This document shows, piece by piece, positions 6,096-13,569 of a DNA stretch of 13,569 bases. Under the pieces are notes generated by a model, which was not told the DNA's origin, ran no database searches, and worked only from the letters and a program-made list of their open reading frames with translations. The stretch covers positions 1 through 13,569 of the forward strand of contig JAGDMC010000014.1 in NCBI GenBank assembly GCA_017860395.1, in the 5' to 3' direction. Made by a program: the position numbers and the translations under genes. The stretch's first letter is position 1, and the number at the start of each line of letters is the position of its first letter. The stretch comes from Bacteroidota bacterium (GTDB taxonomy: Bacteria > Bacteroidota > Bacteroidia > Bacteroidales > UBA932).

Positions 6096-7016
6096 ATGAA
6101 AATCATTCAAAAAACGCTCCTGCTTCTTGCAATACTAAGCACGACTGCTTTATATCCCAATTCTTTCGACAAAGCTTTAAAAGCTATAAACATTAACGAA
6201 ATAAAGCAATTAACAATTGAGCTCTCTTCCGATAAATATCAGGGCAGACAAACCGACACGGATGGGTCAAGACTGGCTGCGAAATATATTGATTCTGTGC
6301 TGATGTCAATTGGATACAACCCGGTAAGGCAGAATTTCTACAGTAGCAGGATAGACAAGAATGTATCAAATATCCTTGCAAGAATTGACGGAAAGGATAC
6401 AAACAGCTTTGTAGTTATTGGAGCCCACTACGATGGGCTGGGAGTTGTGAATGGTGAAATTTACCATGGGGCCGATGACAATATAAGCGGAGTTGCAGCG
6501 GTAATGACTCTGGCAAAAATGTATAAGAACAATGGAGTTAAGCCTGCAAAAACAATAATATTTGCATTCTGGGACAGGGAAGAGGAAAATATTTTAGGAT
6601 CGAACTACTATACTTCAAATTTCTACAAACCGGAAAGAATCTCTCTTTATATGAATTTTGATATGGTGGGCAGGGCAAACAACGGTGACCTGTTTCCCGA
6701 AGTGAGTTATGCATGGAACAACAATTACCCCTACTTAAAAACTATCTGCAGGAAAAATCTGCACAAAGCCCTGCCTAAAAAGAACCAAAGCCTTGATATA
6801 ACTTACGAAGTGCGTTGGGGAGACGGAAAAGGCGGGTCCGATTATATTGCCTTTTCCAGGTTCAATATTCCATACATCGCATGGATGGAGGTTAATATGC
6901 ATCCCGATTATCACAAACCTACCGATACTTCGGATAAAATCAGTTTTGTCAAACTCGAAAGGGTAATCCGGCTTTCGTATTATATTTCGTTCAATTTGCT
7001 GTGCTTTCGCCCGTAG
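6096..7016 (+). CDS. Secreted M28-family zinc metallopeptidase
   Basis: This 306-aa protein begins with a signal peptide (about 1-21, MKIIQKTLLLLAILSTTA). The M28 aminopeptidase fold follows with the two-zinc site intact: H111 and D113 in GAHYDG, bridging D127 in GADDN, general base E162 and ligand E163 in FWDREEE, D189 in NFDMVGR, and H273 in DYHKPTD. The family removes N-terminal amino acids from peptides; here it should act in the periplasm or outside the cell. The length is normal for a single-domain member. The last 37 bp overlap the 3' end of the convergent permease gene. The exact substrate (general aminopeptidase versus glutaminyl cyclase-like activity) cannot be read from the sequence. 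Confidence 0.92.
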   Translation: MKIIQKTLLLLAILSTTALYPNSFDKALKAININEIKQLTIELSSDKYQGRQTDTDGSRLAAKYIDSVLMSIGYNPVRQNFYSSRIDKNVSNILARIDGKDTNSFVVIGAHYDGLGVVNGEIYHGADDNISGVAAVMTLAKMYKNNGVKPAKTIIFAFWDREEENILGSNYYTSNFYKPERISLYMNFDMVGRANNGDLFPEVSYAWNNNYPYLKTICRKNLHKALPKKNQSLDITYEVRWGDGKGGSDYIAFSRFNIPYIAWMEVNMHPDYHKPTDTSDKISFVKLERVIRLSYYISFNLLCFRP

Positions 7017-8728
7017 AGGAAGTAGAGCACCAGCCCTATAACCATCCACACAGTAAATCTTATCCAGTTGCCCAGCCCGAGTTCCGAAATGAGGTAAATA
7101 TTGGTAAGCAATCCAAGAACAGGAATTAACGAGAACTCCTTTCGTATTGCATAATATATTATGATTACGGACGATACAATAAAGCCCCATACCGGGATTT
7201 TATAATTAAGATTATCCAGAGTGAAAAAGTTTGTAATGCTTTCAAAATTAAAAAAGAGAGCAATAAACAAAACGATTCCAATTATCGGTGGTAAAAATTT
7301 ACGGCTGTTATAGTATGGAACTCGGAAACCCCTTGGCTTTCCGTTTAATTGGGCTGCCTTTTCGTCCTCGACCTTTGTGTTGGATTTTTTGGAGCCATAA
7401 TCGTCTTTGTCAATAATGAGTATTCCCCCGCAAACCACAATAAACGCAAATAGAGTACCTATGCTGGTTAAATCGGTAACTTCTGTAAGGTTCAGAAAAA
7501 GAGATGGCAATGCTACAAAAAAGCCGGTTACAACGGTTGCATATGAAGGAGTCTTAAAGCGTTTATGAACCTTGGAAAAGCGCTTTGGCAAAAGACCGTC
7601 CCTGCTCATACTCATCCATATCCTGGGCTGTCCAACCTGAAATACCAGCAAAACGCTGGCCATTGCAACAATCGCACTCACAGCAATAACGCCCGATAGC
7701 CAGTTCAAATCCAGTTTCTGGAATACAAATGCCAGAGGGTCCCCAACTGCAAGCTCAGTATAACTAACCATGCCGGTAATTACCAGACTTATGGCAATAT
7801 ACAGCGCGATGCAAATAATGAGACAATAAAACATCGCTCTTGGAAGGTCCTTCTGAGGATTCCGGCACTCTTCCGCGGTAGTTGATATTGCATCGAATCC
7901 AATAAAGGCAAAGAATACAGCCGAAACTCCCTTCAAGACTCCGCCCAGCCCGTTTGGCGCAAAAGGTGACCAGTTGTCGGGGTTAACATAAAATGAACCG
8001 ACAGTAATAACCAATATAAGAATCAGAATCTTTACAGCCACCATGATATTGCTTGCAACTTTTGTCTCATATATACCCACATATACAAGAACGGTAATGA
8101 GAACAACAATTGAAAAGGCTGGTATATCTGCAATAAGATGCAATCCGAATATCTGAGGGGCCTTTGTCCAGGCCATAAAAGAGTCTTGCAAAGAAGTAGT
8201 AAGTGAACCAAAATCGGTACCCGAGGCCATTAGTGATGTTGCTTCCCGGAATCCGTGCGAGGCCGAGAAATAGTCCATTGTGAGATATTCAGGAACAATG
8301 AGCCCAAACCCTTTCATCATCCCGGCAAAATAGTCGGACCAGGATATTGCAACAGCCATATTGCCAACCGCATACTCCATTATAAGGCTCCAGCCTATCA
8401 CCCATGCAATGAGTTCTCCAAAACTCACATAGGCATAGGTATAAGCACTGCCGCTGATTGGAATTCGAGAGGCAAATTCTGCATAACACAGGGCCGAAAA
8501 GCCACAGGCGATTGCAGTAAATATAAAAAGGAGGGAAACAGCAGGGCCACCGTTGTATGCTGCATTTCCTATAGTGCTGAATATTCCGGCTCCAACAATG
8601 CCGGCAACGCCTAATGCAGTAAGATCAAGTACAGTAAGATTTTTATTAAGATGGGTTTGCCCTTCGGTGCCGCTGGAATTGCTGATTATTTGCGATAAGG
8701 ACTTTTTACGTGAGTATGCCTGAAACAT
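6980..8728 (-). CDS. APC-superfamily amino acid permease, CAT type
   Basis: This 582-aa integral membrane protein has a hydrophilic N-terminus (about 1-28). The first membrane helix carries the APC signature GIVGAGIFSTIG (about 39-50), where the unwound glycines contact the substrate amino group. FAFIGFDAISTTAEE (about 270-285) is the conserved helix-6/loop motif of cationic amino acid transporter-like permeases. About 12-14 membrane helices are expected. The last two (about 500-575) follow a cytosolic loop rich in Lys and Glu (about 435-460), as in the longer CAT-family members. It should import amino acids with protons. Substrate specificity is not readable. The ATG at 8728 is preceded by 78 bp containing a weak TTG-N19-TAAATTG promoter-like pair on the minus strand. 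Its 3' end overlaps the M28 gene by 37 bp. Confidence 0.93.
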   Translation of the reverse strand: MFQAYSRKKSLSQIISNSSGTEGQTHLNKNLTVLDLTALGVAGIVGAGIFSTIGNAAYNGGPAVSLLFIFTAIACGFSALCYAEFASRIPISGSAYTYAYVSFGELIAWVIGWSLIMEYAVGNMAVAISWSDYFAGMMKGFGLIVPEYLTMDYFSASHGFREATSLMASGTDFGSLTTSLQDSFMAWTKAPQIFGLHLIADIPAFSIVVLITVLVYVGIYETKVASNIMVAVKILILILVITVGSFYVNPDNWSPFAPNGLGGVLKGVSAVFFAFIGFDAISTTAEECRNPQKDLPRAMFYCLIICIALYIAISLVITGMVSYTELAVGDPLAFVFQKLDLNWLSGVIAVSAIVAMASVLLVFQVGQPRIWMSMSRDGLLPKRFSKVHKRFKTPSYATVVTGFFVALPSLFLNLTEVTDLTSIGTLFAFIVVCGGILIIDKDDYGSKKSNTKVEDEKAAQLNGKPRGFRVPYYNSRKFLPPIIGIVLFIALFFNFESITNFFTLDNLNYKIPVWGFIVSSVIIIYYAIRKEFSLIPVLGLLTNIYLISELGLGNWIRFTVWMVIGLVLYFLYGRKHSKLNEI

Positions 8729-8806
8729 CAGTAAGTATATAATATTTCTTATTCGTAATTAATTGGGTACAATTTACGACTATTTTTTACTTCTTCAATC
8801 CCGGGT

Positions 8807-9676
8807 TTATTTATTAATGCTGCCAATTATATTATAGAAGTCCTTTTCGGCGAAATTCTGCAATCCTTCACTTTGCAGCAATACCATTTTTTGCATGTTT
8901 ATATCGGACCACTTTGATAGTTTAAACTGGCCGTTTGATTTTTTAATCAGGAGTAATTCGTTGTTGTAGAATGTACCCGTTTCATAAATGTCATATTCTA
9001 CATTTGCAACAACTATAAAACTGCCGCCTTCGTTACTCACCGATTCAATTTTAACCAGTTTGACAAGATAACGGCTATTATTTATACCTGAAAGAATTTC
9101 TACCCGTTTGTTTGAATATACGGCATTCGAATCGAGCAGAGAATTAAATTTTGAGAGGTCAAGTTTTGTACTGTCTGTACTGTTGATTTTCCCGCTTTCG
9201 TTCCCGGGTTGCTCTAAAGAAGAGTAGAATCTTTGCACAAATTCGTTTACTTCATATATTTCGTACTTTTTCTGAAGTGCAACAATTTGATTGTTTTTTT
9301 GCTCAATCTCCTTTTTCAATTTTGAAATCTCGCCTGAAGTTGAACTTTGCTGGTATTCTATTTCGGAAAATTTTTGCGTGATAGTTTTAAGCTCGCTTTC
9401 GAGTTTCGAGTTTGTGTCTTTCAAAACCAAAAATTTTGATTCATAGAGTTCAATGTCATCCCCAAGAGCCTTGATGGTTGAATCCCGCTTAATTATTCCG
9501 GCATTCAGTCCTTTAATCGCAGACTCCTTAGCCTTAATATCTTTTTCGTTACTGAGTACAACTGCATTCAGACTGTCCACCCTGGAGGTTAACGTTGCAA
9601 TCTGTTCCTTTCTGTTTTGTGCAGATATACTTACTGAAATAATAGTAAATAGTATTATGAGATAATTTGTTTTCAT
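8807..9676 (-). CDS. Secreted coiled-coil protein of unknown function
   Basis: This 289-aa protein has a signal peptide (about 1-19, ending SISA before QN). A long heptad-like coiled coil occupies about 22-142, rich in Lys, Glu, Leu and Ile with repeated LxSxxxxLxxxI spacing. The C-terminal part (about 143-289) is a mixed alpha/beta domain. It includes YLVKLVKIESV and FIVVANVEYDIYE strands, reminiscent of small NTF2-like domains, though I cannot assign it to a family. No lipobox is present, so it should be a soluble periplasmic protein. It is 78 bp upstream of the permease gene on the same strand. On the upstream side (9677-9791) a TAACTTTA sequence resembles a -7 element but the spacing to a TTTG is long. 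The function is unknown. Confidence 0.82.
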   Translation of the reverse strand: MKTNYLIILFTIISVSISAQNRKEQIATLTSRVDSLNAVVLSNEKDIKAKESAIKGLNAGIIKRDSTIKALGDDIELYESKFLVLKDTNSKLESELKTITQKFSEIEYQQSSTSGEISKLKKEIEQKNNQIVALQKKYEIYEVNEFVQRFYSSLEQPGNESGKINSTDSTKLDLSKFNSLLDSNAVYSNKRVEILSGINNSRYLVKLVKIESVSNEGGSFIVVANVEYDIYETGTFYNNELLLIKKSNGQFKLSKWSDINMQKMVLLQSEGLQNFAEKDFYNIIGSINK

Positions 9677-9791
9677 ATAGTACGATTTAAATGTCTATAA
9701 CTATTTTCAAAACAATCCGTTTTAAAGTTATAACATTAATCAACTACTTATACAAATTTCTCGCTTTTTTTGAATAACAATATTCTGGATA

Positions 9792-10199
9792 TTATTGCAG
9801 TAGCTTTATTCTGTTTGTCTCTTCAAAGTATTTGAAGTACATAAAGAGCTTGAAGTTGAATTCAATATTGTAAGGAGTGAGAATATCATAATCTATGTTG
9901 CTGCCCATCCTCCGGTCACCTTTGATGTAGCGCCTGTTCCACTCCTGAACATAGCGACTGTTCATCGACTGGAGATATTCATTTGAGTACTGATTTGCAG
10001 AATACCCGCGGCTGCTCAGCCAGTAATCGAATCCCACATCAAATACAATAAGCTCATATTCGGTGGAATCTTTGACATCCGAATTGCCTTTTATTCCCAA
10101 CCTGGCGGCATCGGAAGACGGCACGACTCTCTGCGAAAAGCATGAAAAGAGAAGGGCCATAAACAATGCCAGTCCTGCGAATTTAATAATCCCTTTCAT
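9792..10199 (-). CDS. Small lipoprotein, DUF6146-like
   Basis: This 135-aa protein has a lipoprotein signal (MKGIIKF plus hydrophobic core) and lipobox LFSC, putting the lipidated cysteine at residue 20. The mature domain has the pattern ELIVFDVGFDYWLSS, then YSNEYLQ, then RYVQEWNRRY, then ending with a helix FKLFMYFKYFEE. This agrees with my memory of the Bacteroidota-specific DUF6146 family, whose function is not known. It follows kup on the same strand after 66 bp and precedes the coiled-coil gene by 115 bp. It is expected at the periplasmic face of a membrane. The family name is recalled from pattern only. Confidence 0.75.
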   Translation of the reverse strand: MKGIIKFAGLALFMALLFSCFSQRVVPSSDAARLGIKGNSDVKDSTEYELIVFDVGFDYWLSSRGYSANQYSNEYLQSMNSRYVQEWNRRYIKGDRRMGSNIDYDILTPYNIEFNFKLFMYFKYFEETNRIKLLQ

Positions 10200-10265
10200 C
10201 TTTTATCTGATTTTAATTAATACTGTAATAACAAACCTGAAACAGGTTAAGTTCACAGGAAGGGG

Positions 10266-12314
10266 TCAGTTTGTTGTGTCGTCATGCGGGATTCTTCTGT
10301 TTTTTAAACTTTTCACCCTTGTGAATTTCAAATCATTAATTTTGATTTTAACAGAATCCGAAGGAACCGGGGCAAACTCTTTTCCGCTGTAAATAATTTC
10401 GGATCTGGCGAGCAAAGGCACCTCTTCCACACTTACGTTTGTAGAATCCAGACCCAGATAATTAACGTCTGTCATACCTATTTTTCGAATCCAGAAGTAG
10501 GCATTCATTATTAACCTGCGTACCTGATTGAAATCATAGTCCTTATTCTGGACGCGTTCAATTACAATATAGCGGAAGTCACTCAAAACATTATACTCCC
10601 GTAAAGAAGGATAATTGCTTATCATGTCTACCTTATGGTCGGACATGAGTTCAAACAGTATGTTGTGGAAATAGAGATTGGCTTTCACCGGCACTTTGAA
10701 TCCCATTCTCATGTCTATACGTATGAGCACACCCGGAATAATTTGCTTTACCTCATATTCGGTAATGTTTGGATCATCCACTATATCAACATGAAGAAGC
10801 CAGTATGTATCGGCTCGCTTTGGCTGTTTGCGCAGCATGGAAAACAGAATCTTGTTCTCGATTTCTGTGCTAAAGTTGGCGTGTGTAATATATACAAGGT
10901 TTGTTGCATATTTTGGCACCGTCTTGTCTTTAGAGAGAGCTTTAATTACAGGCAGATAATCCTTGATATTTACAAAGGTGATAAAGCTGTTCTTAATGCG
11001 ACGTCCTTTGCTCCATATATACATGACAAATGCAAAAATGCCCGCTATAAGAAGGGTTATCCATCCTCCGTTTCTGAACTTTGTAAGGTTGGCTGCCAAA
11101 AAAGAGAATTCTATTGTAAAAAACAGGACACCTATCAATATCTGCAAATAAAGAGGAAACTTATTCCGCAAATAAAACATAAGCAAAACGGTTGTCGTGA
11201 GCATGGCAATGTTGATGGCAAGACCATAAGCTGCCTCCATCCCCGACGATTCCCTGAAGAAAAGCACAACGAAACAACAAGACAAATACAAAACAGTATT
11301 AATCAGGGGTATGTACATCTGACCCTTTTCGTTTGCAGGGTAATTGACCCGAACTTTTGGAAAGAAGTTCAGAGAAATAGCCTCGCTGATAATGGTATAT
11401 GACCCGCTGATTAAGGCCTGACTTGCTATAATTGCTGCTGCTGTTGCCACAAATATCCCTGGAATCAGAAACCAGTCCGGCATCATTTCATAAAACGGGT
11501 TTACATTTTGAACAATATTCTGCGGATGGGTAATTATCCATGCGCCCTGTCCGAAATAGTTCAGCAGCAGGGTTGCCTTTACAAATATCCATGAAATACG
11601 GATATTGCGTATACCGCAATGGCCAAGATCGGAATAGAGTGCCTCCGCACCTGTCGTACAAAGGAAAACAGCACCAAGCAAAACAAAACCGTTTGGGTAT
11701 TCGGCAAGGAGGTTTATTGCATAATAGGGATTGACCGCCATCAATACCTCCGGAAAATATATGATTTGAGAAATGCCAAGCACTCCAAGCATAGAGAACC
11801 AGAAAAACATAATGGGGCCAAATGATTTACCCAGAAATGAGGTTCCAAACTGCTGGATGGCAAACAATACTGTGAGAATAACAAGGACAACCGTAACTAC
11901 GGGAATCTCCGCATTAAAGAGCCTGAGCCCCTCGACGGCAGAGGTAACTGTGATAGCCGGTGTAATTACGCCATCGGCAATGAGGGCGCAACCTCCTATA
12001 ATTGTAATTAAGGATATCCAGCTATTTTTCTTTTTCAGGAGAGCAAAAAGAGCCATGATGCCACCCTCTCCCTTGTTGTCTGCACGAAGCGTGATAATGA
12101 TATACTTAAGTGTAGTCTGGAGGGTGAGAGTCCAGAACACACATGACAAAGCTCCTAATACAAAGTTCTCGTTGATAACGGATGCTCCGTTGAGAATGGC
12201 CCTGATTGTATAAAGAGGAGAAGTACCCAAATCGCCGTAAACAATACCCAGCGTGATGAGCAAACCGCCCATCGTGAGTTTGGAAGTTGTTCCGGCAGAT
12301 GTAAACTTTTTCAT
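10266..12314 (-). CDS. kup: Kup-type potassium uptake transporter
   Basis: This 682-aa protein belongs to the KUP/HAK/KT family of proton-coupled potassium importers. The first membrane helix has the signature GIVYGDLGTSPLYT (23-36). RADNKGEGGIMAL (77-89), ADGVITPAI (113-121) and TGAEALYSDLGHCG (about 226-239) are further family signatures. About 12 membrane helices lie within the first 440 residues. The remaining 240 residues form the usual cytosolic domain. It is longer than the roughly 620-aa Escherichia coli protein, mainly in the C-terminal half. The ATG at 12314 fits the short N-terminus of the family. The 75-bp gap upstream holds a TACATTTG -7 element, suggesting transcription separate from guaC. 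Confidence 0.96.
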   Translation of the reverse strand: MKKFTSAGTTSKLTMGGLLITLGIVYGDLGTSPLYTIRAILNGASVINENFVLGALSCVFWTLTLQTTLKYIIITLRADNKGEGGIMALFALLKKKNSWISLITIIGGCALIADGVITPAITVTSAVEGLRLFNAEIPVVTVVLVILTVLFAIQQFGTSFLGKSFGPIMFFWFSMLGVLGISQIIYFPEVLMAVNPYYAINLLAEYPNGFVLLGAVFLCTTGAEALYSDLGHCGIRNIRISWIFVKATLLLNYFGQGAWIITHPQNIVQNVNPFYEMMPDWFLIPGIFVATAAAIIASQALISGSYTIISEAISLNFFPKVRVNYPANEKGQMYIPLINTVLYLSCCFVVLFFRESSGMEAAYGLAINIAMLTTTVLLMFYLRNKFPLYLQILIGVLFFTIEFSFLAANLTKFRNGGWITLLIAGIFAFVMYIWSKGRRIKNSFITFVNIKDYLPVIKALSKDKTVPKYATNLVYITHANFSTEIENKILFSMLRKQPKRADTYWLLHVDIVDDPNITEYEVKQIIPGVLIRIDMRMGFKVPVKANLYFHNILFELMSDHKVDMISNYPSLREYNVLSDFRYIVIERVQNKDYDFNQVRRLIMNAYFWIRKIGMTDVNYLGLDSTNVSVEEVPLLARSEIIYSGKEFAPVPSDSVKIKINDLKFTRVKSLKNRRIPHDDTTN

Positions 12315-12342
12315 TAATAATTACATGGAAATTTTAAGCCCG

Positions 12343-12350
12343 CAAATGTA
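12343..12350 (-). promoter_or_regulatory. Candidate -7 element for kup
   Basis: The minus strand reads TACATTTG, matching TAnnTTTG, 28 bp before the kup ATG. This gives a leader of roughly 20 nt. Upstream TTTTG and TTTG runs are at 12 and 24 bp rather than the usual 19-21, so the -33 box is weak. Confidence 0.5.
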
Positions 12351-12389
12351 TGCTATAATTTCCAAAATTCACGACAAATGCAAATACTG

Positions 12390-13439
12390 CTATTGGCTGT
12401 TGCCATTATAAATCTGGTTCTCCTGCTCTGCGACCCTTATAAATGTTGTCCGTTTGGAAAGTTCTTTCAGCTGGGATGCCCCTACATATGTGCATGTGCT
12501 GCGGATTCCTCCCAATATGTCGAGAACAGTTTCATCCACTTTTCCACGATATGGCACAACTACGGTTTTACCTTCGCTTGCCCTGTACTCGGCAACGCCC
12601 CCGGAGTGTTTTTCCATTGCAGTTGCAGAACTCATTCCATAAAACAGCTTGACCTTTTCCCCGTTTTTTTCTATCAGCTCGCCGCCACTTTCATTATGCC
12701 CGGCCAGCATACCTCCAAGCATAACAAAATCGGCCCCTGCGCCGAATGCCTTGGCCACATCGCCCGGTGTTGAACAGCCTCCGTCGCTTATAATCTGACC
12801 GCCCAAACCATGCGCTGCATCGGCACATTCAATGATAGCCGATAGCTGCGGATAACCGACACCCGTCTTGACACGGGTTGTACACACAGAGCCCGGACCT
12901 ATGCCTACTTTGATTATATCTGCACCGGCTAATAAGAGTTCCTCTACCATTTCTCCTGTAACCACGTTTCCGGCGATTATAACTTTATCCGTAAACTTCT
13001 TGCGAATCTGTTTAACAAATGCAACAAAGTGCTCGGAATATCCATTGGCTACGTCAATACAAATAAACCTCAGCTGTGGATGATTATTGAATATCTGACA
13101 TACTTTTTCGTAGTCATTATTACTTGTCCCGGAACTTACGGCAATAAAGTTTTCAATTCCATTGGGAGCATTTTTCAGAAAGTCATTCCACTCTTCAAGA
13201 GTATAATGCTTGTGAATTGCTGTAAACATCTTGTGTTTCTGCAAAGCCATCGCCATCTCAAAAGTTCCCACGGTGTCCATGTTTGCTGCCATTACCGGGA
13301 TTCCGGTCCAATCACTTTTGCTGTGCATCAGTTTAAAAGTGCGCTCAAGTTTTACCTGCGACCTGCTGCTCAAAGTAGAACGTTTGGGGCGGAACATCAC
13401 GTCCTTAAAGCCAAGTTTAATATCGTATTCTATTCTCAT
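12390..13439 (-). CDS. guaC: GMP reductase
   Basis: This 349-aa protein, close to the 347 aa of E. coli GuaC, converts GMP to IMP with NADPH, releasing ammonia, and so recycles guanine nucleotides to the IMP branch point. The N-terminus ([14 protein letters not shown], then RPKRSTL) is that of GMP reductase rather than IMP dehydrogenase, and there is no CBS insert. The TIM barrel carries the catalytic loop [11 protein letters not shown] (179-189) with C186 and T188, followed by [40 protein letters not shown] lies at 218-237 and the flap [10 protein letters not shown] at 284-293. The open frame extends to a TTG at 13445, but the ATG at 13439 matches the family start exactly. It lies 19 bp after the stop of an upstream gene, so the two are likely cotranscribed. 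Confidence 0.96.
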   Translation of the reverse strand: MRIEYDIKLGFKDVMFRPKRSTLSSRSQVKLERTFKLMHSKSDWTGIPVMAANMDTVGTFEMAMALQKHKMFTAIHKHYTLEEWNDFLKNAPNGIENFIAVSSGTSNNDYEKVCQIFNNHPQLRFICIDVANGYSEHFVAFVKQIRKKFTDKVIIAGNVVTGEMVEELLLAGADIIKVGIGPGSVCTTRVKTGVGYPQLSAIIECADAAHGLGGQIISDGGCSTPGDVAKAFGAGADFVMLGGMLAGHNESGGELIEKNGEKVKLFYGMSSATAMEKHSGGVAEYRASEGKTVVVPYRGKVDETVLDILGGIRSTCTYVGASQLKELSKRTTFIRVAEQENQIYNGNSQ

Positions 13440-13458
13440 AACCAATTATTTTTCTTTG

Positions 13459-13569
13459 TTAAAAACCAAGTTCTGCCTCAACAGGGCTCAGCGCACTGAG
13501 AGACAATTCTGTAAATTCGTCAATAGGAATACCGATGGTTTCACATTCAAGAATTGTTTCGCGGTTAAC
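13459..13569 (-). CDS. C-terminal 36 codons of an unrecognised gene upstream of guaC
   Basis: An open minus-strand frame enters the window and ends with TAA at 13459-13461. The visible tail includes ECETIGIPIDEFTELS and ends PVEAELGF. No family can be assigned from this length. It is supported as coding by its uninterrupted frame and by its tight placement 19 bp before guaC on the same strand. Confidence 0.6.
   Translation of the reverse strand, partial: VNRETILECETIGIPIDEFTELSLSALSPVEAELGF

Noticed and set aside
8729..8806. TTG-N19-TAAATTG pair on the minus strand before the permease as a housekeeping promoter.
   Set aside because: The -7 part matches TAnnTTTG at only four of six defined positions, so it is mentioned under the permease but not listed as a feature.
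10234..10248. Short inverted repeat AACCTG-AAA-CAGGTT between kup and the small lipoprotein gene.
   Set aside because: It has only six base pairs, a three-base loop and no clear T-run, too weak to call a terminator or an operator.
10914..10929. TGGCAC-like sequence on the + strand inside kup, resembling a sigma-54 -24 element.
   Set aside because: The -12 part reads TGTCT instead of TTGCT, and it is antisense within a coding region with no gene downstream in that direction.
10635..11402. A 255-codon open frame on the + strand opposite kup.
   Set aside because: It lies wholly antisense to a well-recognised kup gene, and its translation has no recognisable domain and an unnatural Cys/His/Lys-rich composition.
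13440..13445. Start of GMP reductase at a TTG at 13445.
   Set aside because: Family members begin MRIE, which corresponds to the ATG at 13439.

Overview
The window looks like chromosomal DNA from a Bacteroidota bacterium, most likely a member of the order Bacteroidales or a close relative. This rests on several signs. The DNA is moderately AT-rich and Shine-Dalgarno sequences are mostly absent. TAnnTTTG-type -7 elements lie upstream of several genes. The set of envelope genes is typical, including a short lipoprotein resembling DUF6146. No transposase, integrase, phage gene, CRISPR array, tRNA or rRNA was seen. It reads as stable core chromosome with one interesting envelope-regulation locus.

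Left part (1-5174, all + strand): the 3' end of a sensor histidine kinase gene is followed 21 bp later by an NtrC-type, sigma-54-dependent response regulator. The 257-bp intergenic region after the regulator is dense with signals. In order, it holds two tandem 17-bp dyads (TGCAAA-N5-TTTGCA and a near-copy, 20 bp apart), a strong hairpin that probably ends the regulator transcript, and a perfect-consensus -24/-12 promoter (TGGCAC-N5-TTGCT). That promoter points at a 198-aa lipoprotein gene. A rho-independent terminator follows the lipoprotein. Starting 15 bp after it are three tightly packed genes: a membrane-anchored L,D-transpeptidase with an N-terminal helical domain resembling the lipoprotein, a second L,D-transpeptidase of a different YkuD subtype, and an unrecognised single-pass membrane protein. 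My inference is that this is one regulatory unit. The two-component pair would sense envelope status and use sigma-54 to drive an abundant lipoprotein, with lower read-through expression of peptidoglycan cross-linking or attachment enzymes.

Middle part (5187-8728): a type II pantothenate kinase-like gene (-) and a secreted M28 metallopeptidase (+) are divergent and share an 87-bp promoter region. The peptidase converges on, and overlaps by 37 bp, a CAT-type amino acid permease (-).

Right part (8807-13569, all - strand): this holds a secreted coiled-coil protein of unknown function, a small DUF6146-like lipoprotein, a Kup-type potassium transporter with its own -7 element, and GMP reductase (guaC). 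GMP reductase is preceded by the last 36 codons of an unrecognised gene that is probably cotranscribed with it. Several starts were moved inward from the longest open frame to the ATG: the lipoprotein at 1853, the pantothenate kinase at 6008 and GMP reductase at 13439.
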